Source: Silurus meridionalis (lineage: Eukaryota > Chordata > Actinopteri > Siluriformes > Siluridae). From it: DNA of 64,000 nt. The DNA lies in NCBI RefSeq assembly GCF_014805685.1, contig NC_060911.1, positions 10,585,212 through 10,649,211 of the forward strand, read 5' to 3'. The position numbers were made by a program, and so were the translations under genes. Of the stretch, positions 46,848 to 58,075 are shown one piece after another (position 1 is the stretch's first letter; each line of letters starts with the position of its first letter). Below the pieces are notes generated by a model, which worked only from the letters and a program-made list of their open reading frames with translations, was not told the DNA's origin and did no database searches.

Positions 46848-47372
46848 TATATTTCCAAAAGTATTGGGTCACCTGGTCATATGTGATTTTTGAGCATTGC
46901 ATTTCACATTCAGTCCCAATTTGCTTTTCCAATTCCCTTCACTCTTCTGGGAAGATGTTCCACTAGATTTTGGAGTGTGCTTATGGATATTTGTGTCATC
47001 AGCCACAAGGATTTTATGAAAGGCAGGTATTGATGGAGGTGAGGTGAGAAGGCCTGAGGTGCAGTCAGAGTTCACATTCATCCCAAAGGTGTTCAATAGG
47101 GATGAGATCAGAGCTCTATAACAGGCCACTCATCTTCCTCTCCAAAGCATGTAAACCAGATCTTTAAGGAGCTCACTATGTGCACTGGGGCATTGCCATG
47201 CGGGAACAGGTTTGGGCTTCCAAATTCAAGTGAATGCAAAATGTTATTATACGGCGTCTAAAGACGTCCTGTAAAATTAAATGCCTCCAGCTTTGTGGTT
47301 ACAGTTTGGAAAATAACCACATATAGCGGGAAAGAGCAGGTGACCCAATACTTTTGGAGATATAGTGTAATT
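46848..47372 (-). mobile_element. CACTATATGGACAAA family, copy 4 (reverse)
   Basis: TACAGTATATTTCCAAAAGT at left and TTTTGGAGATATAGTGTA at right; ACTCTTCTGGGAAGATGTTC and GGGGCATTGCCATGCGGGAA are reverse-strand family words. Confidence 0.72.
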
Positions 47373-47947
47373 TGGAAAATAAAAGGAAATATGATTGCAA
47401 TTTTTTTTTACTCCAAATTAACAATCAGAGTACATTTCTATGGCAATGACAGTGCATCCGGAACGTATTCACAGCGCTTCACTTTTTCCACATTTTGTTA
47501 ATTTAAAGCCTCATTCCAAAATAAATTAAATTCATTATTTTCTAAAAATTCTATAAACAAAACCCCATAATGACAATGTGAAAGACGTTTGTTTGAAAAA
47601 ATGAAAAATAAATAAAATAAAAAAATTTACAGAAGTTTTCACAGCATTTGCTCAATACTTTGTTGAAGCACAGTTGGCACTAATTACAGCCTCAAGTCTG
47701 TTTAAGTTTGATGCTACAAGCTGGGCACAACTATTTTTGGGGCAGTTTCTCCCATTCTCCTTTGTAGAACCTCTTAAGCTCCATCAGGTTGGATGGGGAG
47801 CGTCAGTGTACAGTCATTTTCAGATCTCCAGAGATGTTCAGTTGGGTTTATGTCTGGGCTCTGACTGGACAACTCAAGGACATTCACAAAGTGCAAACTG
47901 GCAATTCAAAAAGAAAGAAAAGAAAAAGAATGAAATGTGCAAATTGT

Positions 47948-47948
<1 letters not shown>

Positions 47949-47988
<40 letters not shown>

Positions 47989-48000
47989 TGTGTGTGTGTG
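47949..48000. repeat. (GT)n microsatellite at LINE/Tc1 junction
   Basis: About 25 units with one TT interruption, at the 3' border of the inserted LINE. Confidence 0.93.
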
Positions 48001-48002
48001 AA

Positions 48003-49068
48003 GTGAGAGTAAATAATCAATCAATCAATTAAATCCATGATTGACAGGAGGTTGTTTAGTGACCTGTTGTCCCTCAATCTGTCCAGTTTGTGTCTGATTG
48101 TGTATTCAGTCTTGTGGATGATTATATTGATCTTGCCTGCGTCCCTGGCACTGATGCTGCTCCCCCAGCAGACCACAGCACTATAAAGGGCACTTGCCAC
48201 AGCAGACTGATATAAAATGCATCCTGCTACATTGAAGGATCTGAGCTTCCTCAGAAAAGAAATCTGCTTAACCCCTTCTTATACACAGCATTGGTGTTGG
48301 TCCTCCAGTCCGATTTGCTGTTTAAGTAAACACCCAAGTACTTGATGTCCACAACCCCAACCTCCTCACCCATGATGGTAACAGGTTTAATCACAGTTTT
48401 ACTTTTCCTAAAGTCCACTACCATCTCCTTGGTTTTCACGATGTTCAGAAGCAGATGGTTGGACCTGGTGCACCACTTCACAAAGCAGTCCAGAAGTCCT
48501 CTGTACTCTGACTCCTGTCCATCCCTAATACACCCCACCACTGCATCATCAGAGAACTTCTGCAGGTGGCAGGACTCAGAGTTGTATTGGAAACCTGAGG
48601 TGTACAGAGTAAACAGGAATCCTGGAAGGACAGTCCCCTGAGGTGCTGCTGTGTTACTGACCATCACATCAGACAGGAAATACTTCAACCTTCCTAACTG
48701 GGGCCTATTTAACAGTCAGCTATCCAGGACACAAAGTGCTGACACCCATCCTGAGCAGTTTCTCACTCAGTAGAAATTGTTGTATTTTATTAAAGGCACT
48801 GGAGAAATAAAAAAAAACATGATCCTCACAAAACCACTACATCCAGAAAGAGTGAACACGCTGCTGTACCGTTGTTTGAGGGTTAATGGTGTCGTGGCAG
48901 AAGTTACTATAGTCAGTAATTCAGTCCGTGATTTTGTTGATGTCTTCCCCATGTGGTTCAGACAGCACATTCCAATCCGTATGCTCAAACAGTCCTGCAG
49001 GGTCTCACTGGCTTCTGGTGATCATTCTCTCACACTTCTTGAGGAGATAGGCTGCCACTTGGCTTTCA
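48003..49068 (-). mobile_element. L2/CR1-like LINE, 5'-truncated, inside the Tc1
   Basis: Minus strand: NTAAPQGTVLPGFLFTLYTS, FSDDAVVGCIRDGQESEYRG, NHLLLNIVKTKEMVVDFRKS, IKYLGVYLNSKSDW, and a C-terminal part FTSRLQKLKDRLRN-like in broken frames. FSDD is the catalytic box variant. The 3' end is at the left with an ATTG-type tail at 48014-48032, next to a GT microsatellite. L2 versus another CR1-type clade is a guess. Confidence 0.78.
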
Positions 49069-49734
49069 GGTCAGAGAGTTTAATCTTTGTATCATCACCA
49101 GAGAATTTTGTTTCTCATGGTCTGAGAGTCCTTCAGGTGCCTTTTTGGCAACCTCCAGGCAGGTGGTCATGTGCCTTTTACCAAGGAGTGGTTTCTGTCT
49201 GTCCACTCTACCACACAGGCCTAAATGGTGAAGTGCTGCAGAAGTTCTTCTGAAAGGTTCTCCTGTCTCCACAGAGAAATGCTGGAGCTCTTTCTGAGTG
49301 ATCATCGGGTTCTTGGTCAACTCCCTGACTAAGGCTGATCACTCAGTTTGGCTGGGCTTTCTTTCATGTTGTCATTATGGGGTTTTGTTTGTAGAATTTC
49401 GAGGAAAATATTTAATTTCATCAATTTTGGAATAAGGCTGTAACACAACAAAATGTGGAAACAGTGAAGCGTGATGAATACTTTCCGGATGCACTGTAGA
49501 ATATATTTAAAGGATAATCCGTGTACATGCATGCATTACACGATTTTGATAAACGACGCTGGAGGAGAATAAAATAACTGCATTAAAAAGTTAATGGTCA
49601 TAAGTACATTGACAGATTAAAGCTTTCGCTGATTTCTACTGTGCAAAACTGAAATAAAATTTGAATTTTTGTTATTTAATTTGTATAGATCTATAAGTCT
49701 GTCTGATTTACACCATACACAGAGCTGAAGTAGG

Positions 49735-49825
49735 GAAGTGGTATTCCGGTGGTTAAGGCTCTGGGTTACTGATAGTTCAGGGTTTAAGCCCAGTTATTGG
49801 AAATCTGTCACTCTTGGGACCCCTT
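49735..49825 (+). mobile_element. tRNA-derived SINE (second type), fragment
   Basis: GGTGGTTAAGGCTCTGGGTT and GGGTTTAAGCCCAGTTATTG, then a decayed tail. Confidence 0.6.
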
Positions 49826-49924
49826 CATTGCAAATAAGATCACATTTATATGAATGAATGTTTAAAACTTGAGAGAGAAAGAGAATTGGGTGTGTCAGTT
49901 TCAGTCTTTACTAATAATTACTCC

Positions 49925-50080
49925 TGGTGCCATTTTTTGGGGTTCCCTTTCTGAGTCTGGTTCCTCTCAAAGATTCTTCCTCACGCCATCTAAAAAAGTT
50001 TTACCTTGCCACAGTCGCCTTGGGCTTCCTCATCAGGGATAAATACACATCTATTTAAATATAATGAATTTTCAAGTCAA
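49925..50080 (-). mobile_element. Dispersed fish repeat, reverse copy
   Basis: GAGTCTGGTTCCTCTCAAAG, ACCTTGCCACAGTCGCCTTG, CTCATCAGGGATAAATACAC. Confidence 0.6.
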
Positions 50081-50500
50081 GAAGCTTTTATTGTAATTTC
50101 CACCATATTTGGCTGACGCAGTACACAGTGAAACGAGACAACGTTCCTCCAGACCACTGGTGCTACATTAAACAACATAAAGATGCATAACAGAAATGCA
50201 TATCAGTACTTGCCACATAAAGTGCATTGTGTGCAAACAGTGCAAGGCAAGACAGTGTAGAACAAATACACAAAACACAAAACAGCAGTAACTGTGTATT
50301 ATACAGTGCAGTGTGTAAAAGAGAACTGAGTACAGGAGTGTACTTGTAAATAACACGAGTGAATGTTAAAAAAACAGCATGTAAACAGTTATGTAATAAA
50401 AATAATATAATATGGGTGGTACTTAAGACATGGATGTGTGAAATGAGTATGAGTGTGTGTTTGAGTTGAGTTTTGTAGCAACTCAATACACACAATTGAG
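50080..50500. repeat. Dispersed repeat, unclassified (AAGCTTTTATTGTAATTTC type)
   Basis: TCAAGAAGCTTTTATTGTAA, GACGCAGTACACAGTGAAAC, then many short TGCAGTGTG/GCAAACAGTGCAA words. 61030-61340 (AAGTTTACTGTCATTCAGAA, ACAGTGAAATGAAACACTAT) looks like a related copy. Open frames here are repeat noise. Confidence 0.5.
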
Positions 50501-51104
50501 TGCGTGCGAGTTTCAGTTCAGTTCAGAATTTTGTTGTATAATTCGTATATTCCGTAAAGCTGCTTTGAGACAATGTGCATCGTTAAAAGCGCTATAGAAA
50601 TAAAAATGTCATTAAATTAGAAAGCACTTACGTTAATAATTATATTCCTGAGCTACGTATTCTTATTGTTCCTTTCTATTACATTTGTTATTACAAGTCA
50701 ATTCTATTTAAAATCTTAAAACATTTAAGATCATTCAGATTTAGATCACAACTGTTACACAGTTTAATGCACTCAACTGTATCTAGCTGCGATGTTTACT
50801 TCCACTCTAATGTCAATCACAACTGAGGAACCATTTCTGGTCAAATTGTAATATTAGGATGGTAATTCTGCTGTTTTGTCGGTTGTTTGTGGTGTGTTGA
50901 ATGTATCACGTGATAAAACAACAAGAATTCTAATACATGTAAATGCATATGAGGAATAAAAATTATTCTGTTGTGTGTGAAATTCTTTCCTTCGTTCGGA
51001 TGGTTGAACAATGAACAAGCTTATTCATTCTTTATTGCCGCATTACGTGTGTAAATCTGCATTGAGACGAAGTCCGTCGTTAAAATCGCTATACAAATAA
51101 AAAT

Positions 51105-51515
51105 TAATTGAGGATGTGGCATCTACACTAATCAGGAATAACATTATGACAACATTATGAGCGGTGAAGTGAATACACTGATTGTCTCTTCATCATGGCA
51201 TCTGTTAGTGAGTGGGATATATTAAGAAGCAAGTGAACATTTTGTCCTCAAAGTTGACGTGTTCAAAGTAGGAAAAATGGGCAAGAGTAAAGATTTGAGC
51301 GAGTTTGACGAGGGCCAAATTGTGATGTCTAGACGACTGGATCTGCAGCTCTTGGGGGATGTTTCTGGTCTGCAGTGGTCAGGATCTATTTTAAAAAGTG
51401 CTCCAAGGAAGAAACAGTGGCAAACAGGGTCGGGGGGGGACCTCAGGCTCACTGATGCATGTCGGGTCAGGACTGAATGGTCACAAGATCACATGATCAA
51501 CCCATAACATTAAAT
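51105..51515 (+). mobile_element. Tc1-like (AATCAGGCATAAC family), 5' fragment
   Basis: AATCAGGAATAACATTATGA end, then [20 protein letters not shown], the start of this family's transposase helix-turn-helix; decays to CCATAACATTAAATTGATCC. The rest of the gene is deleted. Confidence 0.7.
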
Positions 51516-51651
51516 TGATCCTAGTTTTTGTATACACATTGACTGAATGTTTGTCAAAGAGGGTGATTATATCCACCTAACCAAGAGAGTGAACAATTTC
51601 CATTAGAAAATTAATCAAATCTCATCTTGTAGTGTCCAAATAATTTAACAT

Positions 51652-52072
51652 ACACTATAAGGACTAAATTATGTGGACATCATTAATCATGGGTTTTAAA
51701 CCCCATTTGCTGTAATAACCTCCACTCTTCTGGGAAGATGTTTCACTAGATGTTGGGAGTGTGCATGTGGAGATTTGTGCGAAATTCATTTAGCTACAAG
51801 GGCGTTAGTAAAGTCATGTTCTGATGTACGTGAGGTGAGGATGTCTGGGGTTCACATCCCAAAGCTCTATAGAAGGCCACTCAAGATCAGTTCACTTCTA
51901 CACCAACCCATGTAACGCATACATGGAGCTGGTTTTTGCACAGGGGCATTTGTCATGCTGGAACAGGTTTTGGAAAACAGAAAATGTAATGGCACACCCA
52001 AATCCATTCTATAACTTTGTGGAAAGAGTTTGAGTTTAAGTGGTGTCCTAATACTTTTGGCCATATAGTATG
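51652..52072 (-). mobile_element. CACTATATGGACAAA family, copy 5 (reverse)
   Basis: TACACTATAAGGACTAAATT and ...TTTTGGCCATATAGTATG flank CTCCACTCTTCTGGGAAGAT and GCATTTGTCATGCTGGAACA. Confidence 0.75.
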
Positions 52073-52961
52073 CCTATAAAGAAGAACTGAGAAGAGATAA
52101 GCTTTTAAATATAAAAATGCTGTTGCACTGATGATAATTAAAGAAGGCTAATATATAAAAAAAAAGAAAAGGAAAGAAAGTATTAAGATAAGCAGAAAAA
52201 AACATTTTAATTGTCTGAAAGTAAAAAAAAAAATAAAAATAAAAAAATATATATATATATATAAATATAAAAATGGACATATTGTAAGATCCTGGAGATT
52301 TTTTATAAAACATTTTACTTCACTGACAAATGAAACAGGTATATGAACAAGGATGGCAACATACTCATCACTATTCTACTACTGTCAGTGTTTTCATAAA
52401 CGCAGAAAAGTCATCAGTCACCTCCTTTAGTGTTCCTTTCATTACTGCACCAATGTTATATATTTTTATTTTTACTCAATGTGGGTTACATTATCAGAGA
52501 TCTGCAAAGAGGGCGATGTCAATAGGGATATATCGTTTGCTTTATTTCAACTTAAATGGAAACAAACTTTCTTACAGATATTGAAGAACTTGACAAGTCC
52601 TCGCAGATTCCATCAGGCTGCAAAATCCACTGCAGGAAAGCTTGCATTAAAAAAAAAAAAACAACAACTAAATAAACTAAATTAAAAACCATCCAAAGCA
52701 GCACAGGCTGCAACTGTACTTCTAAAGCATTAACCTAGTATGAAAAGAAATAAATGGGTGGGGTGCAATAGTTGAAGATATTTAATTAATATTTAATGCT
52801 TTATAGCTTCTCTCAGCAAATCTAAGGTCCTTTCGCTGGAAAAGAAAATCAGGAAACAGCGTTATAAAGAGGCTGAGGGGAAGCTTCGGCTGTTTTTAAG
52901 TAGTTGGGAAGGATTTCTGGGGTCTTCAAAGAAGCTCAAGTTGCTCCTCGGAGAATTCACC

Positions 52962-53093
52962 TCAATGAACTATAAGAGCTCCAGCAGCATAACTCACTGA
53001 GCTGTCTGACCAGTTTCGGCACTGGCTCGACTGAGCATAGTTGAGGAAAGAAAAGTTCATGTCTAGACCAGTCTTTTTCAGCTCTGCCACGGC
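52962..53093 (-). CDS. memo1: memo1 coding exon 9 (stop codon)
   Basis: Acceptor TCTCCAG, then [20 protein letters not shown] to GALIVH, TGA at 52964-52962; 43 codons plus stop. Confidence 0.96.
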   Translation of the reverse strand, partial: AVAELKKTGLDMNFSFLNYAQSSQCRNWSDSSVSYAAGALIVH

Positions 53094-55179
53094 CTGGAGA
53101 GAAAACGAGAGAGTAATCGATAAGGATTTCATACATCAAAAAATAAGGTCATGTAACATCATATATGAAATGGTATCAAAATGTTTCGAGACTAATGGTA
53201 TAATGGTGCTATTCCGACCCGGTGCGTTACCACGTCAACGATTTCAAGTTGGAAGGAAGAGCGAACGTGAAATTCTGTGTGAAACTGGGCAGATCTGCTG
53301 CGATGTTTCGAGCGGCACGTGCGCTCTTTCGAGAGCGAAAGAAGATCACTGGAAGACGACGAGAGATCGGGAAGACCTTCAACGAGCGGAACACCCGAAA
53401 ATGTGGAAAACATTCAGCAACTCGTGCATAATGATCGTCGGGGGGTGCAATCCATATGATCTCACCCAACCTACTCCAGATTTGGGGGATGACATTTTGA
53501 CACTGCTGCAGATTCGGCAGGAACACTGGGAACGCTGTACTGCTGTGCTAATGGTCTATTCTGAAGGTGATTGTGTGTAAACGTAGATAAATGATGGGCT
53601 TTCTTGTAAACAGAGCCGGTCTCGAAACGTTTTGATACCACCCCGTATCTATAATCACATGACAAAGAAAAATTACACACAAGATATCTACATAAATACA
53701 CAGAGATCAGCCATAACTTTAACTATTTACAGTTGCACCTGTATGATCTAAGTTATATTACATGAACATCGGTTCTTGGAAATGATCTGCCGCAAGTTTA
53801 CCAACCTGAGCGACTTTTTTTTGTACTCAACAAGAGTTACTGGAATACAAATAAAAATAAATAATGAAAGTTCATGCAGGCTATAATAGAAAGGTCTCAG
53901 AACACAGTGAGCATGTTGAATTCAGTGGACCAACAAAAGCACCTACAATGAGCACGTTAGCAGCAGAACTGTACCATAGGAAGCTTAACCTGATAAATCA
54001 CGTTTCCTATAACATAATGGAAATTGTCAGGGGTGTGTGCTTTCTTATCTGGGAAACAAATGACACCGGGAGAAACCATAAGAAGAAGCCATGCTATTTT
54101 AATATTAACATTAATGGCATTTGGACTTATCCAGACCAACCTACATTTATTCCATTCATACAACTAAGCAGATATTGGGTTAAGGGCCTTACTCAGGGGC
54201 CCAGAAGTGCTGGTGTGGTGTGGCTGGGATTTGAACTCATGACCCAAGTCCAGTGCTACCACCACCTCCCTATTAGAAAGGCAGTGTGATGCTCTGGGCA
54301 GCGTTTTACTGGGAAGCATTAGGCCCTTTGACACATACCTCCCTAAATATTATTATAGATCAGGTCCTTCATGGAAACGGTATTCCCCAACAGCAGTGGC
54401 CTCTTTTAGCAGAATGCCACTGTCGCACAGTCTATAGGATTCTGGTGATCGTTTCTTGGTGCTGGACACATGCAGTAGAAATACCTTCCAAGATCTTCTG
54501 GCGTCCATGCCTCAAGAGGTCACAGCTGTTTTAGGGGCAGAAGAGGGATCTATGCAATATTACACATTTGGGGTTTAAAGTTATGGCTGATCGGTGCATA
54601 ATCATTAGATTATATAGACGTTTTACAGCTAAAGTATTCGCTTCAATCTTATTTTCAACGGCTCCACATACTGTTACTCATTTGTTTTGTTTTGTAAAAA
54701 AAAAAAAGAAAAAAAAAAAGAAAATTCAACTTGCATTGAGTAGAACTCCAATGGGGTGACGACCACAAATAGTATTGTGATATTTCCTCAAGTAGTTACT
54801 AAAGGACACAGGGTCCAGCTGTTCTATAATTCCCATACCCTAAAGAAAATAAAAAGTTATTAGAACACTGCATTTTGTTACAGAATTCAAAACTTCAAAA
54901 GCGCAACTTATTTGTATTATTCGTTTATCCTGGTATTATATAACAGTAATAAGGAAGTACAAAGAAATAGGTTTACCATCTTGTCCAGATGCTCGATGGA
55001 TCTATAGATTTCGCCCTGATTTTCATCATAGTATGTGTAACGGAACCGTTGACCTGAAACAAATGGCAAACACGGCTGAGAAATTCAATCGAGTCGATTT
55101 CCACACTCAAATAAAGCAACTGAGAACAGAATAAATAAATAATATATTTTGCATTAGGTTTAAACAAAAAGCTGAAGTG

Positions 55180-55259
<80 letters not shown>

Positions 55260-57993
55260 AAGAAAGAAAGAAAGAAAGATAAAAGTAGTACACACCCCAG
55301 TGGCAAAAATCTGAAGAGATAATAAAAAGGTTGGAGGGATCAGCAAGATATTTGCTAAGCAGCTTGCCGTACTCCTGCTCTTTAGATTCACTCAGCGCTC
55401 CCACAAGCACCGGAACGATGCTGAACTCATCTTTGCAGCTGTGATTTTAAAAGAAAAACAATAGATACTATTACTTATTAATGCCTGATTTAAAAGGAAT
55501 ATACACTCACTGTCCACTTTAATAGAAACACCTGCTCATCCAATCAGCGTTTATCTTCTCAGAGCAGCACAATGCGTATGATAATGCAGATATCAGGTCA
55601 AGAGTTTCAGTTCATGTTCACTGCAGAATATGAGAAACTTCTATCTCGGTCAAGGGCTGAGTGAGTGGTGAAATATTAAGTTCTTTGGATGGAAATTCCT
55701 TGTTATTAAGAAAAGATATAAAAACTCAATCACTAGTAGTAGACGGGGATCACACTAGGTTCCAATCCTGTCAGCTCGGAGGTGATCATGAGGAACGGGT
55801 GAGCAGGTGTACAATTGTTCCTACTTAAGTGGACAAAAATTTGTAACTAGATCAGTGGTTCTCAAAGTGTGAGATACGCCCTCTAGTGGAGGAAAAAAAA
55901 CACATGACAGGTGGGACACATCCAATGGCAGGAGTTCATTTTTTGTGTTCTTCATTATTCTTAATTCATCATTTTCACTATTAAAAAAAAAATTCCATAC
56001 ACTCAAAGCAACCACAAACAAACAATTAGGTCAATAATGCAAGTAAATCAAAACAACATCAGTTAGGGCACCTAACAGACCTCCCCTTTTATTTTTTTAC
56101 TTGATGCCGTTTGATGTTTTTTAACTGTCAATAAATGCCATTTTTAAACCTGTATTTCATTTCCATTTTTGGGGTGATGGAAAGGTGGGGCTTAAAAATC
56201 TAAACCCCCTAGTGGGGAAGGGCAGAAAAAAGTTTGAGATCCACTGATCTACACACAACATTTTTATTTATTTGTTTTACTCCATCGCTGTAATGGTGTT
56301 TCCATAAGATTTCAAAACGTTTCTGTTTCTGCAGATGAGGTCCTACACACTACATACACCACTATGAAGTATTGAACATGATGCTTTTGCGACAATATCA
56401 ATACACAGACAAGCGAGGATCATGATTGCAAACCTTTCCATTGCTTTGGCAGTGTAAGGCAGGTGCATCTCAATGCTGTGCTCGTCTTCATCTGTTTGCA
56501 AAGTCATCCTCTCGAACATGCCCGTTTTCCAGAGATCGGCATACACTACAAAGGTGGCGAAAAGACATATGCATTGTGGACAGGGACGTAGGTGCGGAGG
56601 CGGTTCTAAATAAACAATTGTCCTTCATAAAACAGGTTTAAATAGATGCTTAGTTAGCTAGTCAAAGAACACCCAATCACAACTTAGTATTCAGATGGGT
56701 ACGGCAACAAGCTAAATCTTTGTGGAACACTCAGATCCTAATAACACTGAATTAGTGCTAATAAAAGCGAGTGAAACAGATGTTGTTCAAAACAAAAACC
56801 TGCATTACCCTTCTGGTCGATCCTCAGATCATACAGTGGTGTTCTGTAGACCTCAGCAGGAGATAGAGCACAGCGAGACAGGGGCACATGGTGGGAAGGT
56901 CCTAGAATAAATACCCTCCGGCTACCAAAAAAAAACCATGCCTTCCATTAATAAACGTAGAAATTATCTCTTCAATACTTCCAACATCTCAGTGTTTCAA
57001 CTCACGTAATAGAAGGGTCCACTTGCTTGTAGGCATGTCCTGCACAAGCGCCGCAGTAGGTATAACCAGCGTGTCTGTAATAACAGATGCCGGGGCTTAA
57101 AGCTTTTTGTTAGAGCGAATTTCAGCACTAATTTACAAATACATTTATTTTAATTACATTTATTACAAAAAAGATATAGTCACATACGGTGCTATAATGG
57201 CTCTAGCAGGTCCTAATGTAGATTGTGCTTGAGATAACCAGCCCTCCAGCTGTGCATTCAGCTGGGATCCTAAAGTAAGAGGTGTAAAAAAAAAAAAAAA
57301 AAGAGATTACTCCTTATTAAATAACGATAGTTTAACCAACAAGAATTCAATATTATAATTAGTACTCCACATACAATAGTGTACTATGGCTGAAGACACA
57401 GATCATGAAGGGATTGCTGTTCATTTTTTAGAAATTGGGTGAAAGAACATTCATTAGTTTGTTCACCTGGTCAGGACTTTCATGTTTTTGAGTAACAGGC
57501 ATTGTTTATTAAAATTGAAAAGCTGTAGCTTACACAAACATACACACTATATCGACAAAGTCTGTGGACACCTGACCATAAAATTGGTATGTTTTCTGAA
57601 CATAATAATCCCATCCTGTTCCCAGGTAGGTGTAGTGAGGAGGCCTGGGGTGCTGCCAGCATTCACATTTATCCCAGAGGTGTGCAATTTTGTTGAGGTC
57701 AGAGCTTTACAGAAGACCACTCAACATCTTCCAAAGTAAACCTTCATGGAGCTGGCTTTGTGCACAGGGGCATTGTCATGCTGGAACAGGTTTGGGTCTC
57801 CAGATTTGTGGTAACAGTTTGGGGGGAAAAAGGAAAAAAAAAACATGTCTGGAAAAGTCCGGTGTCCAAATACTTTTGTCTATATAGTATATATTAGCGA
57901 CATTTGACCAACCCAGAGAAATTACAATAACAGTTCTCTTGCAATCCATGTGCATGAAATATATACACTTTCGAAAAGCAATTTATCTGTGCC

Positions 57994-58075
<82 letters not shown>

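Larger units (their letters stand above)
47450..49496 (-). mobile_element. Tc1-like transposon interrupted by a LINE
   Basis: Left end CAGTGCATCCGGAACGTATT at 47450 and complementary right end ...TTTCCGGATGCACTG at 49496, followed by TA. Minus-strand transposase pieces at 49066-49320 (KNPMITQKELQHFSVETGEP, HHLGLCGRV, KKAPEGLSDHEKQ) and at 47640-47880. The N-terminal half beyond 49340 is deleted, and the LINE separates the halves. Confidence 0.85.

Noticed and set aside
48342..48641. Plus-strand 99-codon open frame
   Set aside because: Antisense of the LINE reverse transcriptase.
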